A stretch of 64,000 bases of DNA from assembly GCA_009363875.1 (NCBI GenBank), contig CM018686.1:2232001-2296000 (forward strand), written 5' to 3'. Positions 1-11,877 of this stretch are shown here, one piece after another. The notes beneath the pieces were generated by a model. That model saw only the letters and a list, made by a program, of their open reading frames with translations. It ran no database searches and was not told the DNA's origin. This DNA is from Mikania micrantha (lineage: Eukaryota; Streptophyta; Magnoliopsida; Asterales; Asteraceae). The number at the start of each line of letters is the position of its first letter. Position 1 is the stretch's first letter. A program made the position numbers and the translations under genes.

Positions 1-978
1 TTCCCTGCACAATTTAGGTGGAAGGGGAACAGAACGTCTTGCGTTATACTTGTTTGAACATGTTTTTGAAAAATCGTTTATGAAAAAAGTTTATTAAAAA
101 TGTCGATTAAATCGAATTTATACCGATACATATAACTATGCACGTAAGATCTGTCGTTTTTTGCCTCGAGAAACAAAGTGGTAAACTCGAAACTTTAGAA
201 ACTCGAAGAAAATGATAATTTACAAATTTCTTAGAAAGTTGAGAAATAAAGTGCAAATCACGAAAGTAATGGGAGCAATTGAGGGAATAAAAAGTGGTAA
301 ACTCAAAACTTTAGAAACTCGAAAGGATGAAAATTACAATTTATAAAGTTTTTGAAAATGTAACGGACTAAAAGTGTAAACATGTTCATATCTAAACGTG
401 GAAAGTCTAAATTTATACCGACACATACTTAAAACTAAACATAGAAAAAATTAGTTTTTTTATTAACTTAAGGAACAAAAGAAGTAAATTTAAAACTTTA
501 AAAACTCAAAGGATTCAAAATAATATTTTACAAAGTTTTTACGAAAAATAAGAATTAAAAGTATTAACCTTTGAGGCGGGTTTGTCGGAAGGAATAACCG
601 ACGAGGAAGAAGCTGCATATTATCAAGTTAGCTTGGAAGAAAACTAAACATGAAAAAGATGCATGTATTTAATCATTATGTTTTACGATTTGGTTTATTG
701 TAATTGTTGAAGACTTTAACTCTTTAAGTAATTTAATTTATGTTGACTTCAATTTGTTCATTATTTTGTATTTTCTATTCTCAAACCTTAATTAATAAAA
801 CCTTAAACTAAACAAATCATAAACTAATCATTACAATAAACCCTAACATAACCTTAAACTATTAAAAACAACTAATACTTATTAATAAAACCTTAAACTA
901 AACAAATCATAAACTAATCATTACAATAAACCAAATATAACCTTAAACTAATAAAAACAACTAATACTTATTAATAAA
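1..978. other. AT-rich DNA with about 90-bp tandem repeats
   Basis: This AT-rich stretch has no convincing complete gene. From about 780 it holds two copies of a roughly 90-bp unit containing CCTTAAACTAAACAAATC and AATAAACCCTAA. The same unit recurs at 4086-4150 and 4492-4730 and appears inverted at 4735-4990, so one repeat block has been split by two later insertions. A short plus-strand reading frame at 573-647 ends in TAA and follows a possible splice acceptor (TTTGAG). It could be the last exon of a gene lying left of the window, but nothing identifies it. Confidence 0.5.
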
Positions 979-1599
979 GGGATTGGTTATTCACACACAC
1001 CCCACTTTTTTAATTCAACACCCCACCTTTTTGAGTACGTGTTGTATAGCCCTCTACGTGGCGTACATCACCACCTGCAACCTTGTAATTTGCGTGTCAT
1101 ACGCCACGTACATGCCTCTACGTGGCATACGACATCTAACACCTACAACCTTAAATTCTGAGATGTGACTGGTTAAATTCCGTATCGTACGCCACATAGA
1201 GGCTTGTACGTGGCGTGTAGGTTTCCTGAATAAAATGACTTGTTTTTTCCCATCGCCACATTGAATTCTTATACGTATAGTGTGGTACTATACGACACGT
1301 ATAAGTCTAAAACAATTTTTTTTAACTTAAAATTGAAATAAAATTTGTAATGTTATAAATTCGAACATTTTTAACGTCTAATAATTTAAACATTTATAAC
1401 ATTATTATTAACGTTTCTCGTTTTTAATATTAATTTCATTAATTTAATATTATTTTTGTTTTGCCAAAAATTAACAACCAATCAACACAAATGCAATTTA
1501 TATACAAATTAAAAAGATAAACAAACAATCAAAACAAATCACAATATATACATAAACAATGTCTGTACAGTACAAGGAAAACAAATAAACTACGGATCC

Positions 1600-2885
1600 T
1601 GTCGGGGAGGTGATGGCGGAAGGGGAGGAGGCTCGATACCTGCCTGCCTGGACCTCTTGATCTCGCGATCGATCATCAAGCGCAGCATATCGTTCTAACG
1701 AGCTAGGATCCGATCGTGCTCCCTAGATCGTGTAGAAAGATCCTGGAGTATCTGATCGTGCGGAAAGTTCCTGCAGTATCGTCTCGAGGCGTGCCGGAAG
1801 CCTCACCGTATGGTATCTCCGTTGCGGATGCTGCGGGACGTAGTGAGCGCCTCCGGCCTCCCCCCACCTTCCTCATCACCCCCGCCACCCTCACCAGCCA
1901 AACCATCGTCGTCCCCCTCACCACTAGCACCCTCACCTCCCTGTCCAACTCCCACGCCCCCGTCTACGTCCATCACCTGTAGGGGAGGGACCCATATCAC
2001 TCCCCGCACGAGGGAGAACCGGAGACCTACACCAGGAAAATCCCGGACGATCTTCATACCGAAGAGCGTCCGGCGATCGAGTCTGACTGGATCCACAGGA
2101 TCAGACAGCTCCTCGAGAGTGTCCTGGTGCAGATGACCCAGTGTTTATCCTATAATGGTGATATAGGCACTACCATATATTGTTCCGCGCTGCTGCCGGT
2201 GGTAATACGTTGCAAAGTACTCGGCAAGGCAGCGCGCGAGCTGGCATGTACGCCCGGTGATGAGGCAGTACAAATAAAATAAATCCTGCAACGTGCACCA
2301 CTCGCGGCTTCTGCCACGTCCAGCAATCGACGTGGCAATTAGCCGGTGCATATATCTAATGAGAGGGTCGCGGATGCGACTCACTCTCGCCTTAGTCCCT
2401 GCAAAGGGATCATCGGCAATAAGAGGACACCATGCACGCAAGGTGGCGTCATCAATCTTAGTAATCCTCGCTGTGTACAGCGGGTTAATAGTCTCTGGCT
2501 CCCAATATAGGCCAGAAATGACTGCGAACTTCACCAGCTACATCTCGTGTTGCTGGCGAAGCATGGAGAACACAATCTTCGGCACGCCACTAGGGCGGTA
2601 AGTGAATGTGGAGAGGAACTTCACGACGACCTCCCTGTAAGAAGGCTGGAACCCCATGTCGAAGAGCCGTCTCCACGGCGTCTCCTCCCTGATTCACCGC
2701 TTGGCGCGCTCTCACTCGCCTATCTCCCCGAGCACCTCCCAGTCAACAGCCTTCTGTCGGCCGATCCTCATGGTGGGAAACTTGGCGCACCGGCCAAATG
2801 CTGTCGATCCCTCCGGAAACTGTAGGATCGGGTGATCCTCCAGATCGCCGCCGACTCCGATCTCTGCATCTGATCCCGAAGACAT
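1600..2885 (-). pseudogene. ATHILA ORF1-like protein gene, decayed
   Basis: On the minus strand from the ATG at about 2885 a reading frame carries an acidic start, then YREVVVKFLSTF, SGLYWEPETINPLY, RIRDPLIRYMHRLIATSIAG and DLFYLYCLITGR, and finally YGSAYITIIG. This pattern matches proteins annotated in plants as ATHILA-type retrotransposon ORF1. The best open section is 2145-2534 (129 codons). At least three in-frame stops interrupt the part upstream of it and another follows it, several consistent with CGA-to-TGA decay. The downstream part (1800-2096) is low-complexity Gly/Glu-rich. Why an Athila-like protein sits in a MULE is not clear: it may be captured cargo, or the family name may simply reflect shared ancestry. 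Confidence 0.5.
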
Positions 2886-2923
2886 AACTGCTCGTGAAAA
2901 CGCATGAATAAAAAGTTAATTTA

Positions 2924-3491
2924 TTAAAAATTTAAAAAAAAATGTTGTACATGTTTAAATGGACAGCCAATTTTCTTGCTGCCGAAGCATCTACGCGTCG
3001 CAACGGTCTTTTGTTCGCCACCACGATCACAAACAAGCCATACCTTCTTTACAACGTCTCCTTTCTTTTTAGATCGAGCGGTGACTACAATATAACTGTT
3101 GTCAACCGCTCTGCTTTTCACACAGGCAGCCAACTCATCATGAGACATAAATTCCTGATCGGTATCCCAAAACACTTTACCATGATGGCCCCCATCAAAA
3201 TAATCATGCCCGTTATTTTGTGGATCTAAATATACATCATTTTCTTCGTGCTTGTAAGAAGGCTGACTTTCCCATCCAAATTCTTGCTGGTTTTCGTAAC
3301 TGTAAAAAGGATTCAACGCAAGGATCCTCATTTAAATCAGGAATCCTATTCGCGTTGTATGATTGAAAGTTGGGTTCCTCGTTTAAATCAGGCAACTCCT
3401 GAGGTCTACTGTCACCATAATAAGATCGACCGACAGAATCCTGTTCTATCTTGTCGTCTCCAAAGAAGAAATTAACGTCCCAAAATGACAT
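2924..3491 (-). pseudogene. MULE/FAR1-type transposase N-terminus, broken
   Basis: Two overlapping minus-strand frames make up the N-terminal part of a MULE-type transposase. The first starts with ATG at 3491 and carries a repeated PDLNE(E/D)P motif. A frameshift near 3330 moves to the second frame, which contains FMSHDELAACVKSRAVDN, VWLVCDRGG and a cysteine near KKIGCPF. That is the order of the zinc-binding DNA-binding region at the start of FAR1/MULE transposases. The frame stops at 2924 with no catalytic domain following. A FAR1-family host gene is less likely because it lies inside a TIR-bounded element beside another decayed gene. Confidence 0.6.
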
Positions 3492-4150
3492 TATATGAAT
3501 ACAATAAACAATTGAAAAAATTCAAATAGGAATTCGTATGAAGAAAAACGAAAATGACAAATTATAAACGTTCGTTCATTATAAATATAATATATGGAAT
3601 CTTACGTCATTTTGTTATTTGAATGAGATTTGAATTGTAAAATTTTATACTTGTCATTTAGTACTGCACGTGGCGTATAAGGACCTTTTCAGTACATTCA
3701 CAAGAGTGCAAAATCAATTATTTTCCTCTATACGCTACGTACAGGACTGTACGTAGAGTATAACATTTACATCATGTCAGGTACTAGACTGCTCCTCTCA
3801 TATTATTGTCCTTTATACACCACGTAGAGTACTGTACGTGGCGTACAACATCCCATCATTATGCAGAGGTGTCGGTACTTTTGGTACGATGTTTTATACG
3901 TGGCGTATAGTATTCTATGTAGCGTACAACACTCAATCATTGACAGAATGTCAGCCTAGAATGTTGTTGTACGTAACATAGGGAACTCTACGCCATGTAT
4001 AGAAACTTGTACGTGGTGTAGGGTTCCATACGACACGTCTAAAGGGTGTGAAAATAAAGAATTGGGTGTGAGAATATAAGGACCCTTAATAAAACCTTAA
4101 ACTAAACAAATCATAAACCAATCATTACAATAAACCCTAATATAACCTTA

Positions 4151-4491
4151 GGGTATGGATAATTTGAAAACCACTTTTATTTGTGAAAACCCAGCAAACC
4201 GCATGTATAACATACGTAACAAAACTAAATTTTTTTTTGTAAAAGATACGTAAAAACGTAAAAAAATTCCGTCAGATCTGACGCAGTGTTACGTATGTTT
4301 TACAACGTAAAAAATTTTTACAAAATATTTTTTTAAAAAATATTTCTTCGGCACTTTTTTGATTTTTTTTATAAAAATGTGCCCAATAATGTTACAAACC
4401 TGTAAAAAAAATTTCAAAAAAAAATACAGTCATTTTACATGAGTTTTGAAGGTTTTCTCACTAAAATAAGGTTTTCATTTTATTAATCCCC
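4151..4491. mobile_element. MULE-type MITE, 341 bp
   Basis: The element is flanked by TATAACCTTA (4141-4150 and 4492-4501) and interrupts the same AT-rich tandem repeat as the larger MULE. Its ends are similar inverted repeats: GGGTATGGATAATTTGAAAA on the left and GGGGATTAATAAAATGAAAA read from the right. The 9-10 bp duplication and AT-rich non-coding interior suit a Mutator-like MITE. Confidence 0.65.
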
Positions 4492-5040
4492 TATAACCTT
4501 AAACTAATAAAAACAACTAATACTTATTAATAAAACCTTAAACTAAACAAATCAAAAACTAATCATTACAATAAACCCTAATATAACCTTAAACTAATAA
4601 AAACAACTAATACTTATTAATAAAACCTTAATTTAAACAAATCATAAACTAATCATTACAATAAACCCTAATATAACCTTAAACTAATAAAAACAACTAG
4701 TATTTAAACCAATTGTATTATATGTGTATATTTATTAAAGATTAGTTTAAGGTTATATTAGGGTTTTTAGTAATGATTAGTTTATGATTTTGATTAGTTT
4801 AAGGTTTATTAGGGTTTTTGTTAATTATTAGTTTAATGTTTTAATTAAATGTTTTGATTAGTTTAAGGTTTATTAGGGTTTTTGTTAATTATTAGTTTAT
4901 GATTTGATTAGTTTAAGGTTTAATTAATTATTAGTTTAAGGTTTTATTAGTTTAAGGTTTAGGTTTTATTAGTTTAAGATTTATTAGTTTAAGTTATTAT
5001 TAATGGTTAAGGTTTTAATAGGTTTTGAAAAAAAAAATAA
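4492..5040. repeat. Tandem repeat, then its inverted copy
   Basis: Copies of the CCTTAAACTAA / AATAAACCCTAA unit run to about 4730. From 4735 to 4990 the complement (GATTAGTTTAAGG, TTAGGGTTTTTG) appears in degenerate copies, giving a large imperfect palindrome. AAACCCTAA resembles the plant telomere unit, but the copies are about 90 bp apart, so this is not telomeric DNA. Confidence 0.6.
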
Positions 5041-5049
5041 AAAAATCAA

Positions 5050-5153
5050 AAACCGGTTGGCCAGAACCGGTTTGGCCAGAACCGGTTTGGCCAGAACCGG
5101 TTTGGCCAGAACCGGTTTGGCCAGAACCGGTTTGGCCAGAACCGGTTTATTTA
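5050..5153 (+). repeat. 15-bp minisatellite AACCGGTTTGGCCAG
   Basis: Six to seven nearly identical 15-bp units AACCGGTTTGGCCAG lie head to tail. Because the unit is a multiple of three it reads as a repeated LARTG peptide, but there is no sign of a real protein. Related AACCGGTTT and GATAGGTTCGGTT words continue, less regularly, to about 5370. Confidence 0.85.
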
Positions 5154-5503
5154 GAACCCAAATCGGTTTGATAGGTTCGGTTATTCCCAGCTCGAAATCA
5201 GTTTAGGACCCGAACCAGTTTGGAGTAGAACCGGTTTGTGTGACCCAACGATGAACTCATGACAAACCAAAAGAGAACTCATGACCCGAACCCAAATCGG
5301 TCTGATAGGTTCGGTTTAGGACCCGAACCAGTTTGGAGTAGAACCGGTTTGGAGAAAAAAATCGGTTTAAGCACCTCTATAAAGACATGAACTCATGACA
5401 AACCAAAAGAGAAAGAAAGTAATAAAACTTGGAAGGCAAGATGATAGATCCCCAAGAGAATATATGTCTACAATTAGTTTGCCGGCAGAAACCATGTGAA
5501 GGC

Positions 5504-5887
5504 TAGAGGTGGCCAAACCGGTTCCAGTTCCAAACGGTTTCGGTTTTTGACCGGTTCCAACCGGTTTTTTGCCGGTTAAGGTTTAATAGGCAGTAAGCGA
5601 AGGAACTGTAGGGCTTCTCGCCGTGTACTGTGAGCGGTCTAAACTTCGACTCTTATTTTGTGAAACATTACCCTGCCATAATGTCCAAACCTGGGAAAAT
5701 TGCTATCAACAAAAGCTGAGGTTTTGGCCAGTTCCGGTTCGGGTTTGGCCGTTTAAGGGAGGAACCGCTTCCGGTTCTAATTTTTCTGAAAAACCGGAAC
5801 CGTCCCGTACCCACCGGTTTAGGCACGACTGGTTCCGGTTCCGGTTCGTATAGTCGGTTCCGGTCCCGGGTATTTTGGCCACCTCTA
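5504..5887. mobile_element. hAT-type MITE, 384 bp
   Basis: Terminal inverted repeats TAGAGGTGGCCAAA and its complement bound the element, and an exact 8-bp target duplication GTGAAGGC flanks it (5496-5503 and 5888-5895). An 8-bp duplication with TAG-type ends is the hAT signature. The interior is rich in CCGGTTCC/GGAACCGG words and has no transposase. Confidence 0.85.
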
Positions 5888-6352
5888 GTGAAGGCCACCA
5901 ACATTGCAATTTAAGGTTTATATAATACTGAACAACCCTACTAACATTGAGATTTGTGTATTAATATTCTCAACTAATTAATATGGGCTTTTTGGAACGT
6001 CATAATCTTACAACAGTTTCATTTTAGGATACTTTTTAGACACTACTTAAAAGTAACAATTTGTTGGATGGATATGTTTGTTTTTGAAATATTAGATTCT
6101 TACAACATTCCTTTAAAAAATAGTCTCTGTTTAAGATGTGTTATCTAGTTTGATAATTATTCCTTTTCTTTTTTACATCAAACCTTATTGGATTTAGTTT
6201 GCGATGAGATAAATGTATAAACATTTTTGAATAAATAAACCAAAAAGTCAAAAAAGGTCAACAAAAAAGTAATATAAAGCTGAATTCATTAAATGTAATG
6301 ATTAATTAATTATACCTAATTAATTACATACATCTAATAATTAGTAATTTGA
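5888..6352. other. AT-rich spacer
   Basis: I see no gene, RNA or clear mobile-element ends in this AT-rich stretch. Confidence 0.5.
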
Positions 6353-6726
6353 TCTTTATTATAATAAAAGAATATCAAGAGTGAACAAATGTCAGCTTTA
6401 CATAAACTCTAGAATTTTTTCCTATCTATCTCCCATATTAAATACTAATTGACTTTTATATTGAATTAAATATTAATGATTTTAATTATACAATTAAATA
6501 TCAAATATGTAAATCTTCTTATAAGAAATTTTCAATTATATAATATTTTAAAATATAATTTTATAATTTTTAAAGTTTTATTATTTGTAATTTATTATTT
6601 TTAATTATTCATCATTTATTATTTTATCAACAATTATTGTTATCAAATATGCAAACCTTTATAAAAATATTGTTTATAAAATATTATATTTGTTCAACCC
6701 ATTTAATACATGGGTTTCTAACCTAG
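6353..6726 (+). mobile_element. Non-autonomous Helitron, 374 bp
   Basis: The left end reads A|TCTTTATTATAATAAAAGAA, a typical plant Helitron 5' end. The right end has a short hairpin, CCCATTTAATACATGGG, followed about 8 bp later by CTAG|T. Insertion between A and T without target duplication, a TC start and a hairpin-CTAG finish are the diagnostic Helitron features. No Rep/helicase coding sequence is present. Confidence 0.65.
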
Positions 6727-7150
6727 TTATTATATATGTGTGTAAACTAATGATATCTTAATTATATATATGGGTAAATTTAATTTTTATATTATTTAAT
6801 TTTTATTAAATAAAATTCATGAAACTAATGTAGTTATAAGACAATAAATAATAAAGATAAAAGAAAAATATTTTTCTAGAAAAAAAAAGAAAAAGAAATT
6901 TGAGTTGAGTTTAATAAGGATAAACAAAAGGTAGAGTGATGCCAAGGTACAAACGAGCATTAATGTTGGAAAAAAGAAAAAAGAAAGAAGAAAGACAAAA
7001 AGAAAAAAAGGAAGGGATGTCATTACCTATAGTAATAAAAACCAACGTCGGTAGTTTTGGTACGTCATCACCTCCTTTTTTTTCTTTCTTTTTTACATCT
7101 TTCACCCATACCACCAACTCCACCCCTCTTTCTCCCGTGTTTCTTGGCCC
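6727..7150. other. AT-rich and purine-rich spacer
   Basis: No supported gene. A run of A/G-rich sequence (6850-7010) creates spurious lysine- or phenylalanine-rich frames on both strands. Confidence 0.5.
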
Positions 7151-7162
7151 TAATCTTGCTTC

Positions 7163-7430
7163 TTTTTTTTTGAACGATCAACTAATTAACTGTCGGGTAC
7201 TCCATACGCGACCCCCAATGGCTAAAGGATGCCCAAGCTGGCCACTAGTCCAGACGGACGGAGCCTCTAGCTCACCAGCCACCAATTCCCGGGGAAAACC
7301 AGACCCAAGCACCCGCCCAAAGGCACGACGGTGAAAGGCCGGTAAAACCGGGTGGGATCAAGAATCAAACCCATGACCTGGGTCTCATATGACTTCCCAC
7401 ATACCTCCATCTTACCATTAGAGCAAGAGA
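7163..7430 (-). mobile_element. tRNA-derived SINE, minus strand
   Basis: Read on the minus strand, the element starts near a box-A-like CTCTAATGGTAAG and has a box-B-like GGGTTTGATTC (7362-7372). It ends in an A-run, seen as the T-run at 7163-7171. A 12-bp flanking repeat matches at 11 of 12 positions: TAATCTTGCTTC (7151-7162) against TAATCTTCCTTC (7431-7442). Poly-A, pol III boxes and a variable-length target duplication identify a SINE. Confidence 0.75.
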
Positions 7431-7442
7431 TAATCTTCCTTC

Positions 7443-9850
7443 TTGCTTCCACTTGTCACCCCTAAGTCTTCTTCTTCCCGCCTATCTGTTTGGGTTTCTA
7501 AAGATGAATCCTTTGTCTTTCATGCTACAACAGTTCTACTATTTCACGCTATAAACCTCCTATTTGTTTACGTTGATTTTTTGATTTAGTACTACATGGG
7601 TTCTTTCGAACATCCATTGCGGTTGGCTTCTCTATGTGATCCTATTTGTTTGTGGTTGTTTTTATTTATGTTCTTATTTTTTGGTTAGGTTACATACTAA
7701 TGAAGTTGGCAATTAAACAAAGACTGAATTGTGGCTTGGTGGTTAAAGTCTTCGACTTCCTTACAACTCACCCAGGTTTAAGTATTCTTTGTCTTATTCC
7801 CCCCCCCTTTTTACTGCTACTATCAATCCACCCACCTTTGACCACCATACATAGAAAGGTATACTAATTAATACAAAATCAAACAAATCTGTAATATAAA
7901 AATTTTACAAAAACGATTCCTACTTATTTAATTGATATGATAAATCTAACATAGAAAATATTTTAGAATAACACCTTTATTAATCAACTAAACTTACAAA
8001 TTTCTACATTTATTGAATTTTTTTCAATTTTTGGTGCCTACTTCCCTTTTCTGAACCAGGTTCAAAACCTAGGTGAACCATCACAACAACAAATGAAGAA
8101 CGTGGCCATCACTCTCATAGTACTAAAGGGCAAAAACACTAACGACATTCTGGTAATAGTATTTTGATGTATATACATACTTACATATCCTTATGCATTG
8201 AACAAAAATCATTATAAAAATTTATTTCAAAATATTTAACGGTTCGCCAAGGCATGTTTCCTCCTCAAATTTGAACCAAAGAATCACACACTTCACTAAT
8301 ACAAGTAGTCCCAACATCTCCAGCACCATTGCTATCAACACACTTAGGTATTTTGACCAGACATGACCCATTTTGAGCAATCATGTTTTTTCACTTGCCA
8401 CCTTTATGATGCCACCTCTAATCTGCTAGAAATTATGTTTTTTTTTTTGACTTGGAGACCCTAATGATGCTACCACCTATATGCAAACAATGGCTAGAGA
8501 TTCTGCTAGATGTTACCATGCCACCACTCATATGCAAACAATGGTTTTGACCCATTAGCCTATGATGTTACCACTAATCTCCTAGATATTTTTTTTACCT
8601 GGCACCCTTTCTTCTTCTCTTAGGTATCTTCTTAGTTACATTTATGTAAACAATGGCTAATGTAAATGCTACTGGAAAGCATACATATACTCTTATATTT
8701 GATTTATTGGCCATGCATTCTTAACTTCATATATAAAGTTAAATTGGAAAATTTCTTTTTCGAAATGTCACAACTTTTAAATGTTTTCATAAATTTGTGG
8801 TATATATGCACACTATATTATAGAAAGTGCTATATATTTTATGGTTACCAATTAAAAATATATAAATTACGTTTACTTTGTTTCATTTTTTTTGGGATTC
8901 GTATATGCTACATTTGTAGAAAAAAAGTTGGCATGATCAAAGTTTTGCTTAAATGATGATTTATAGACTAAATATTTCAAGGATAAATTGATGTTCTCTA
9001 AGATCAATAGGTGGCTTAAATGTATACCGAGTTTGGGTTTTAAATACAATTCCTTTTATACTTTGATTATATCCGAGAAAACCGATGATAAATATGTTTT
9101 AAGTATATGGCTAATAAAACTGATGTTCATAATTATCTATGTGAAATTGCAGCAGCTTCGATATCAATGCAATGTAACCATCACTTAGGCATAGTCAAAC
9201 CAGACTAAATGAGTTTGTCTTCGAAGACGATGATTTAATACCAAAACCAAGATTCATGTATGCCGATTTCTTTTCATCTACACATGTAAGATGCATACAT
9301 GTATTTAACATCTTTGAGTATATATCATATCATTACAATAACACTACATTATTGCATGCATGATATTCTATCAACCTACATGTATTACCTAATCACAACT
9401 GCTAACGAAACTGCAAACGTTGTTTATTTCAATGAGACACTTACTCGGATTCTATAAAGCAGCTAATGAAAGGTGGTTATTATACAAAACAACAAGAACC
9501 CAAAAATATTACGAGTACAGATTGCACATCAACATGAAAAAGATGGGCCAGGCCAAGACTACAACACTCTCACCAACAACACCAGACCCAAAGCTTACGA
9601 GCAAGACAAACATAACAAGGGAACCCACCGGTAAAAGCATACAAATTTTAATGAATTAATGTGCTCTTATTTTGTAGAACCGATATCAAGAACACATGTC
9701 TTGAACAAGCAAAGACTATCTTTTTCGTATCGTTCACAATGTTGCCAAAAGATACTCTTGGCATGCCCCGGAGGTCACTAAATATAGATTGTAATTTAAA
9801 AGTAACTAAGGTAACAAACGATTTGTTTCCATCTATGATTAATTAACAGC
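7443..9850. other. AT-rich spacer without supported genes
   Basis: About 2.4 kb with only short frames that lack recognisable motifs. A diffuse CCACC/CTAATCT repeat occurs around 8390-8600 (ATGCTACCACC-type words). I could not define an element. Confidence 0.45.
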
Positions 9851-9856
9851 AACCTA

Positions 9857-9886
9857 ACCCGTGCAATGCGCGGGGATCTTTACTAG
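9857..9886 (+). mobile_element. Helitron-like 3' terminus
   Basis: CCCGTGCAATGCGCGGG can form a hairpin and is followed by GATCTTTACTAG, the usual layout of a Helitron 3' end. The next base is C rather than the expected T, and I did not find the matching 5' end. Confidence 0.4.
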
Positions 9887-10765
9887 CTGTTTATATTTGG
9901 ATAAAACCAATTTTTATTTACTCATTTTTTAAATAATATTGAAATGTGAAGGTACACATTAGTGTTAGTTAGTAACAACTTTTATTTTATTAGAATGTTA
10001 AAAACTTAAAGCTAAACTGTAAAAAAATAAGGAAAGAAGTAGGAAAGAAAAAACGTAGACATGATAGTTATAATAAAATAAAAATGTATTGTTTACATTT
10101 ATTTGTATTTGTTTAGAGACAAATTCAAATGTTCATATTAAAAAAAAATCACCTTGTCTAATTTAGTTGTTTTTGCTACAATCCATCTACAAATGTTAAG
10201 ATGATATGACTTTTGTTGTTTATGTAAAAATGCTTAGTTTATTGTGATTATTAATATGGTATAGTTTCAAGTATTAATTAATATAATTGGGTGATTCTAA
10301 TTGCACCAGCCTTATAAACTAAATACTCCTGCCCTAGTACATTAATTGCTAAAGTTGACTGTTTCTACCAATAATCAAGCTTCATTAATCACAAAACTTG
10401 ATTGTCATTTACATCAATAATCACAAAATTTGACTTTCTTTGACTAGGGAGACCACTGCAATTTCCAATTTTTTTTGAATCAAATTAAAATCAGATCAAG
10501 ATTTGAACTTCAATTGTTTAAGTAATTAACTTAGAAAACAGACTGAGACGGTCGGAGACACAACAGAAGACGGCTACGGGAGATGGCCGGTGATCGATTT
10601 TTTGGACTGTCGGAAAACAACCATTGTGATTGTTGTTCTCGTTGGAAGGGTGACCGGAAGAAAAGGCGACCAACTATGACTACGCTTGTTGGATTGTCAA
10701 ATCTTTGCTGTGGATTTGAAGAGCTCACACGACTTCATCTTCTTCAATAACGTAAATCTCTCACT
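9887..10765. other. Spacer
   Basis: No supported gene. A GC-richer patch at 10540-10730 gives a 65-codon minus frame without recognisable motifs. Confidence 0.4.
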
Positions 10766-10770
10766 ATGCA

Positions 10771-10771
<1 letters not shown>

Positions 10772-10802
<31 letters not shown>
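10772..10802. repeat. (CT)n microsatellite
   Basis: About fifteen CT dinucleotides in a row. Confidence 0.95.
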
Positions 10803-10807
<5 letters not shown>

Positions 10808-11877
10808 GAAGACTATATGACTCTGAAAAGTGAAAACAAAAAAATAAAGGAAGATGATGTGGGTACCAACCGCAAAAAAGGGTACTGCAAAAAGTGGTAC
10901 TTTTTTCCCTTCTTCAAAACGCCCCTATTATTACAAAAATACCATTTTTTCCTTCATTCTAAACAGAGGATACGTTACCCACTGAAGGTAGTTTAATTAG
11001 TTTATATTGTTGCAGTTATAATTTAATATATAGTATAATTAATTTATATTGTTGCAGGTATAATTGAAGGTAGAAAACCAAAGAAGATGAGTACTACCTC
11101 AAAATTTTCAACTAACGAAGTAACCGTATAATTATGTTTTTATATAAGTGCATAGATTTATTTCTCAATTTAGCTAACATAACCTATTTATTAATTTAAG
11201 GTGTTTAAATGTCGTGAAGATCTAGTCAGTTGGGTGCAAAACATAGCACATTCTCTTGGCTACATTATCATTACGAAATGATCACGAACAAACCATTCCA
11301 GCAATATGTCCACAATTGAGCTTAGTTGTGAACGTGGTGGTGTACCCTAAATTAAGGATACAAATGGTTCAGGTAAAGATATTGGAAGCAAAAAAATAAA
11401 TTGTCCACTCGAATTGATGGGTAAGTTTTCAAAGACACATGGTGTTTGGGTGCTAATGGTTGTACGTGATGAACATAATCATCCACCCGCATTGTATTTT
11501 GAGAGTCATGCATACACAATGCACTTATCTGAAAAGGAAAATCGTTTGGTGAAGATCATTGGCTCTACTTTAGGGCGATGGAAATTGTGGCATCAAAATT
11601 CCAGCCGGCTTTCAATCATTCTATAAAGAAAAAATTCCAAAAATATTTCAACCTTACATCACACATATACAAAACGTTATGGGCGATGGAAATTGTGGAT
11701 TTCGAGCAATAGCTGCTTGTCTCGGATACGGTGAAGATCATTGGCTCTACATTAGGGAACAATTGTTAGAGGAGTTATTAGACACATAGATGACTACAAA
11801 AGGCTTTTAACAAGTGGAATTAACGAAGTATATAATTCATTATCTTTCTCATCGTCACCTGTACTGCCACAACATTG

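Larger units (their letters stand above)
979..4085 (-). mobile_element. MULE with ATHILA-ORF1-like gene
   Basis: This 3107-bp element is bounded by an 8-bp direct repeat TTAATAAA (971-978 and 4086-4093). It sits inside the AT-rich tandem repeat, which resumes in register on the right. The ends are imperfect inverted repeats: GGGATTGGTTATTCACAC on the left against GGGTCCTTATATTCTCAC read from the right. The subterminal 300 to 400 bp on both sides are filled with variants of TACGTGGCGTA and its complement. Inside, on the minus strand, lie a MULE-type transposase N-terminus and a separate ORF1-like gene, both broken. The zinc-binding N-terminus and 8-bp duplication fit a Mutator-like element. 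No catalytic transposase core is present, so it is non-autonomous. Confidence 0.7.

Noticed and set aside
1703..2136. Several frames of 80-108 codons on both strands
   Set aside because: Shadow frames of the Gly/Glu-rich tail of the ORF1-like pseudogene.
1..5000. Telomeric or subtelomeric repeat because of AAACCCTAA words
   Set aside because: The words are isolated once per ~90-bp unit, not in tandem TTTAGGG arrays.
5003..5206. Protein with repeated LARTG, or a CRISPR-like array
   Set aside because: It is a 15-bp minisatellite with no spacers between units and no coding context.
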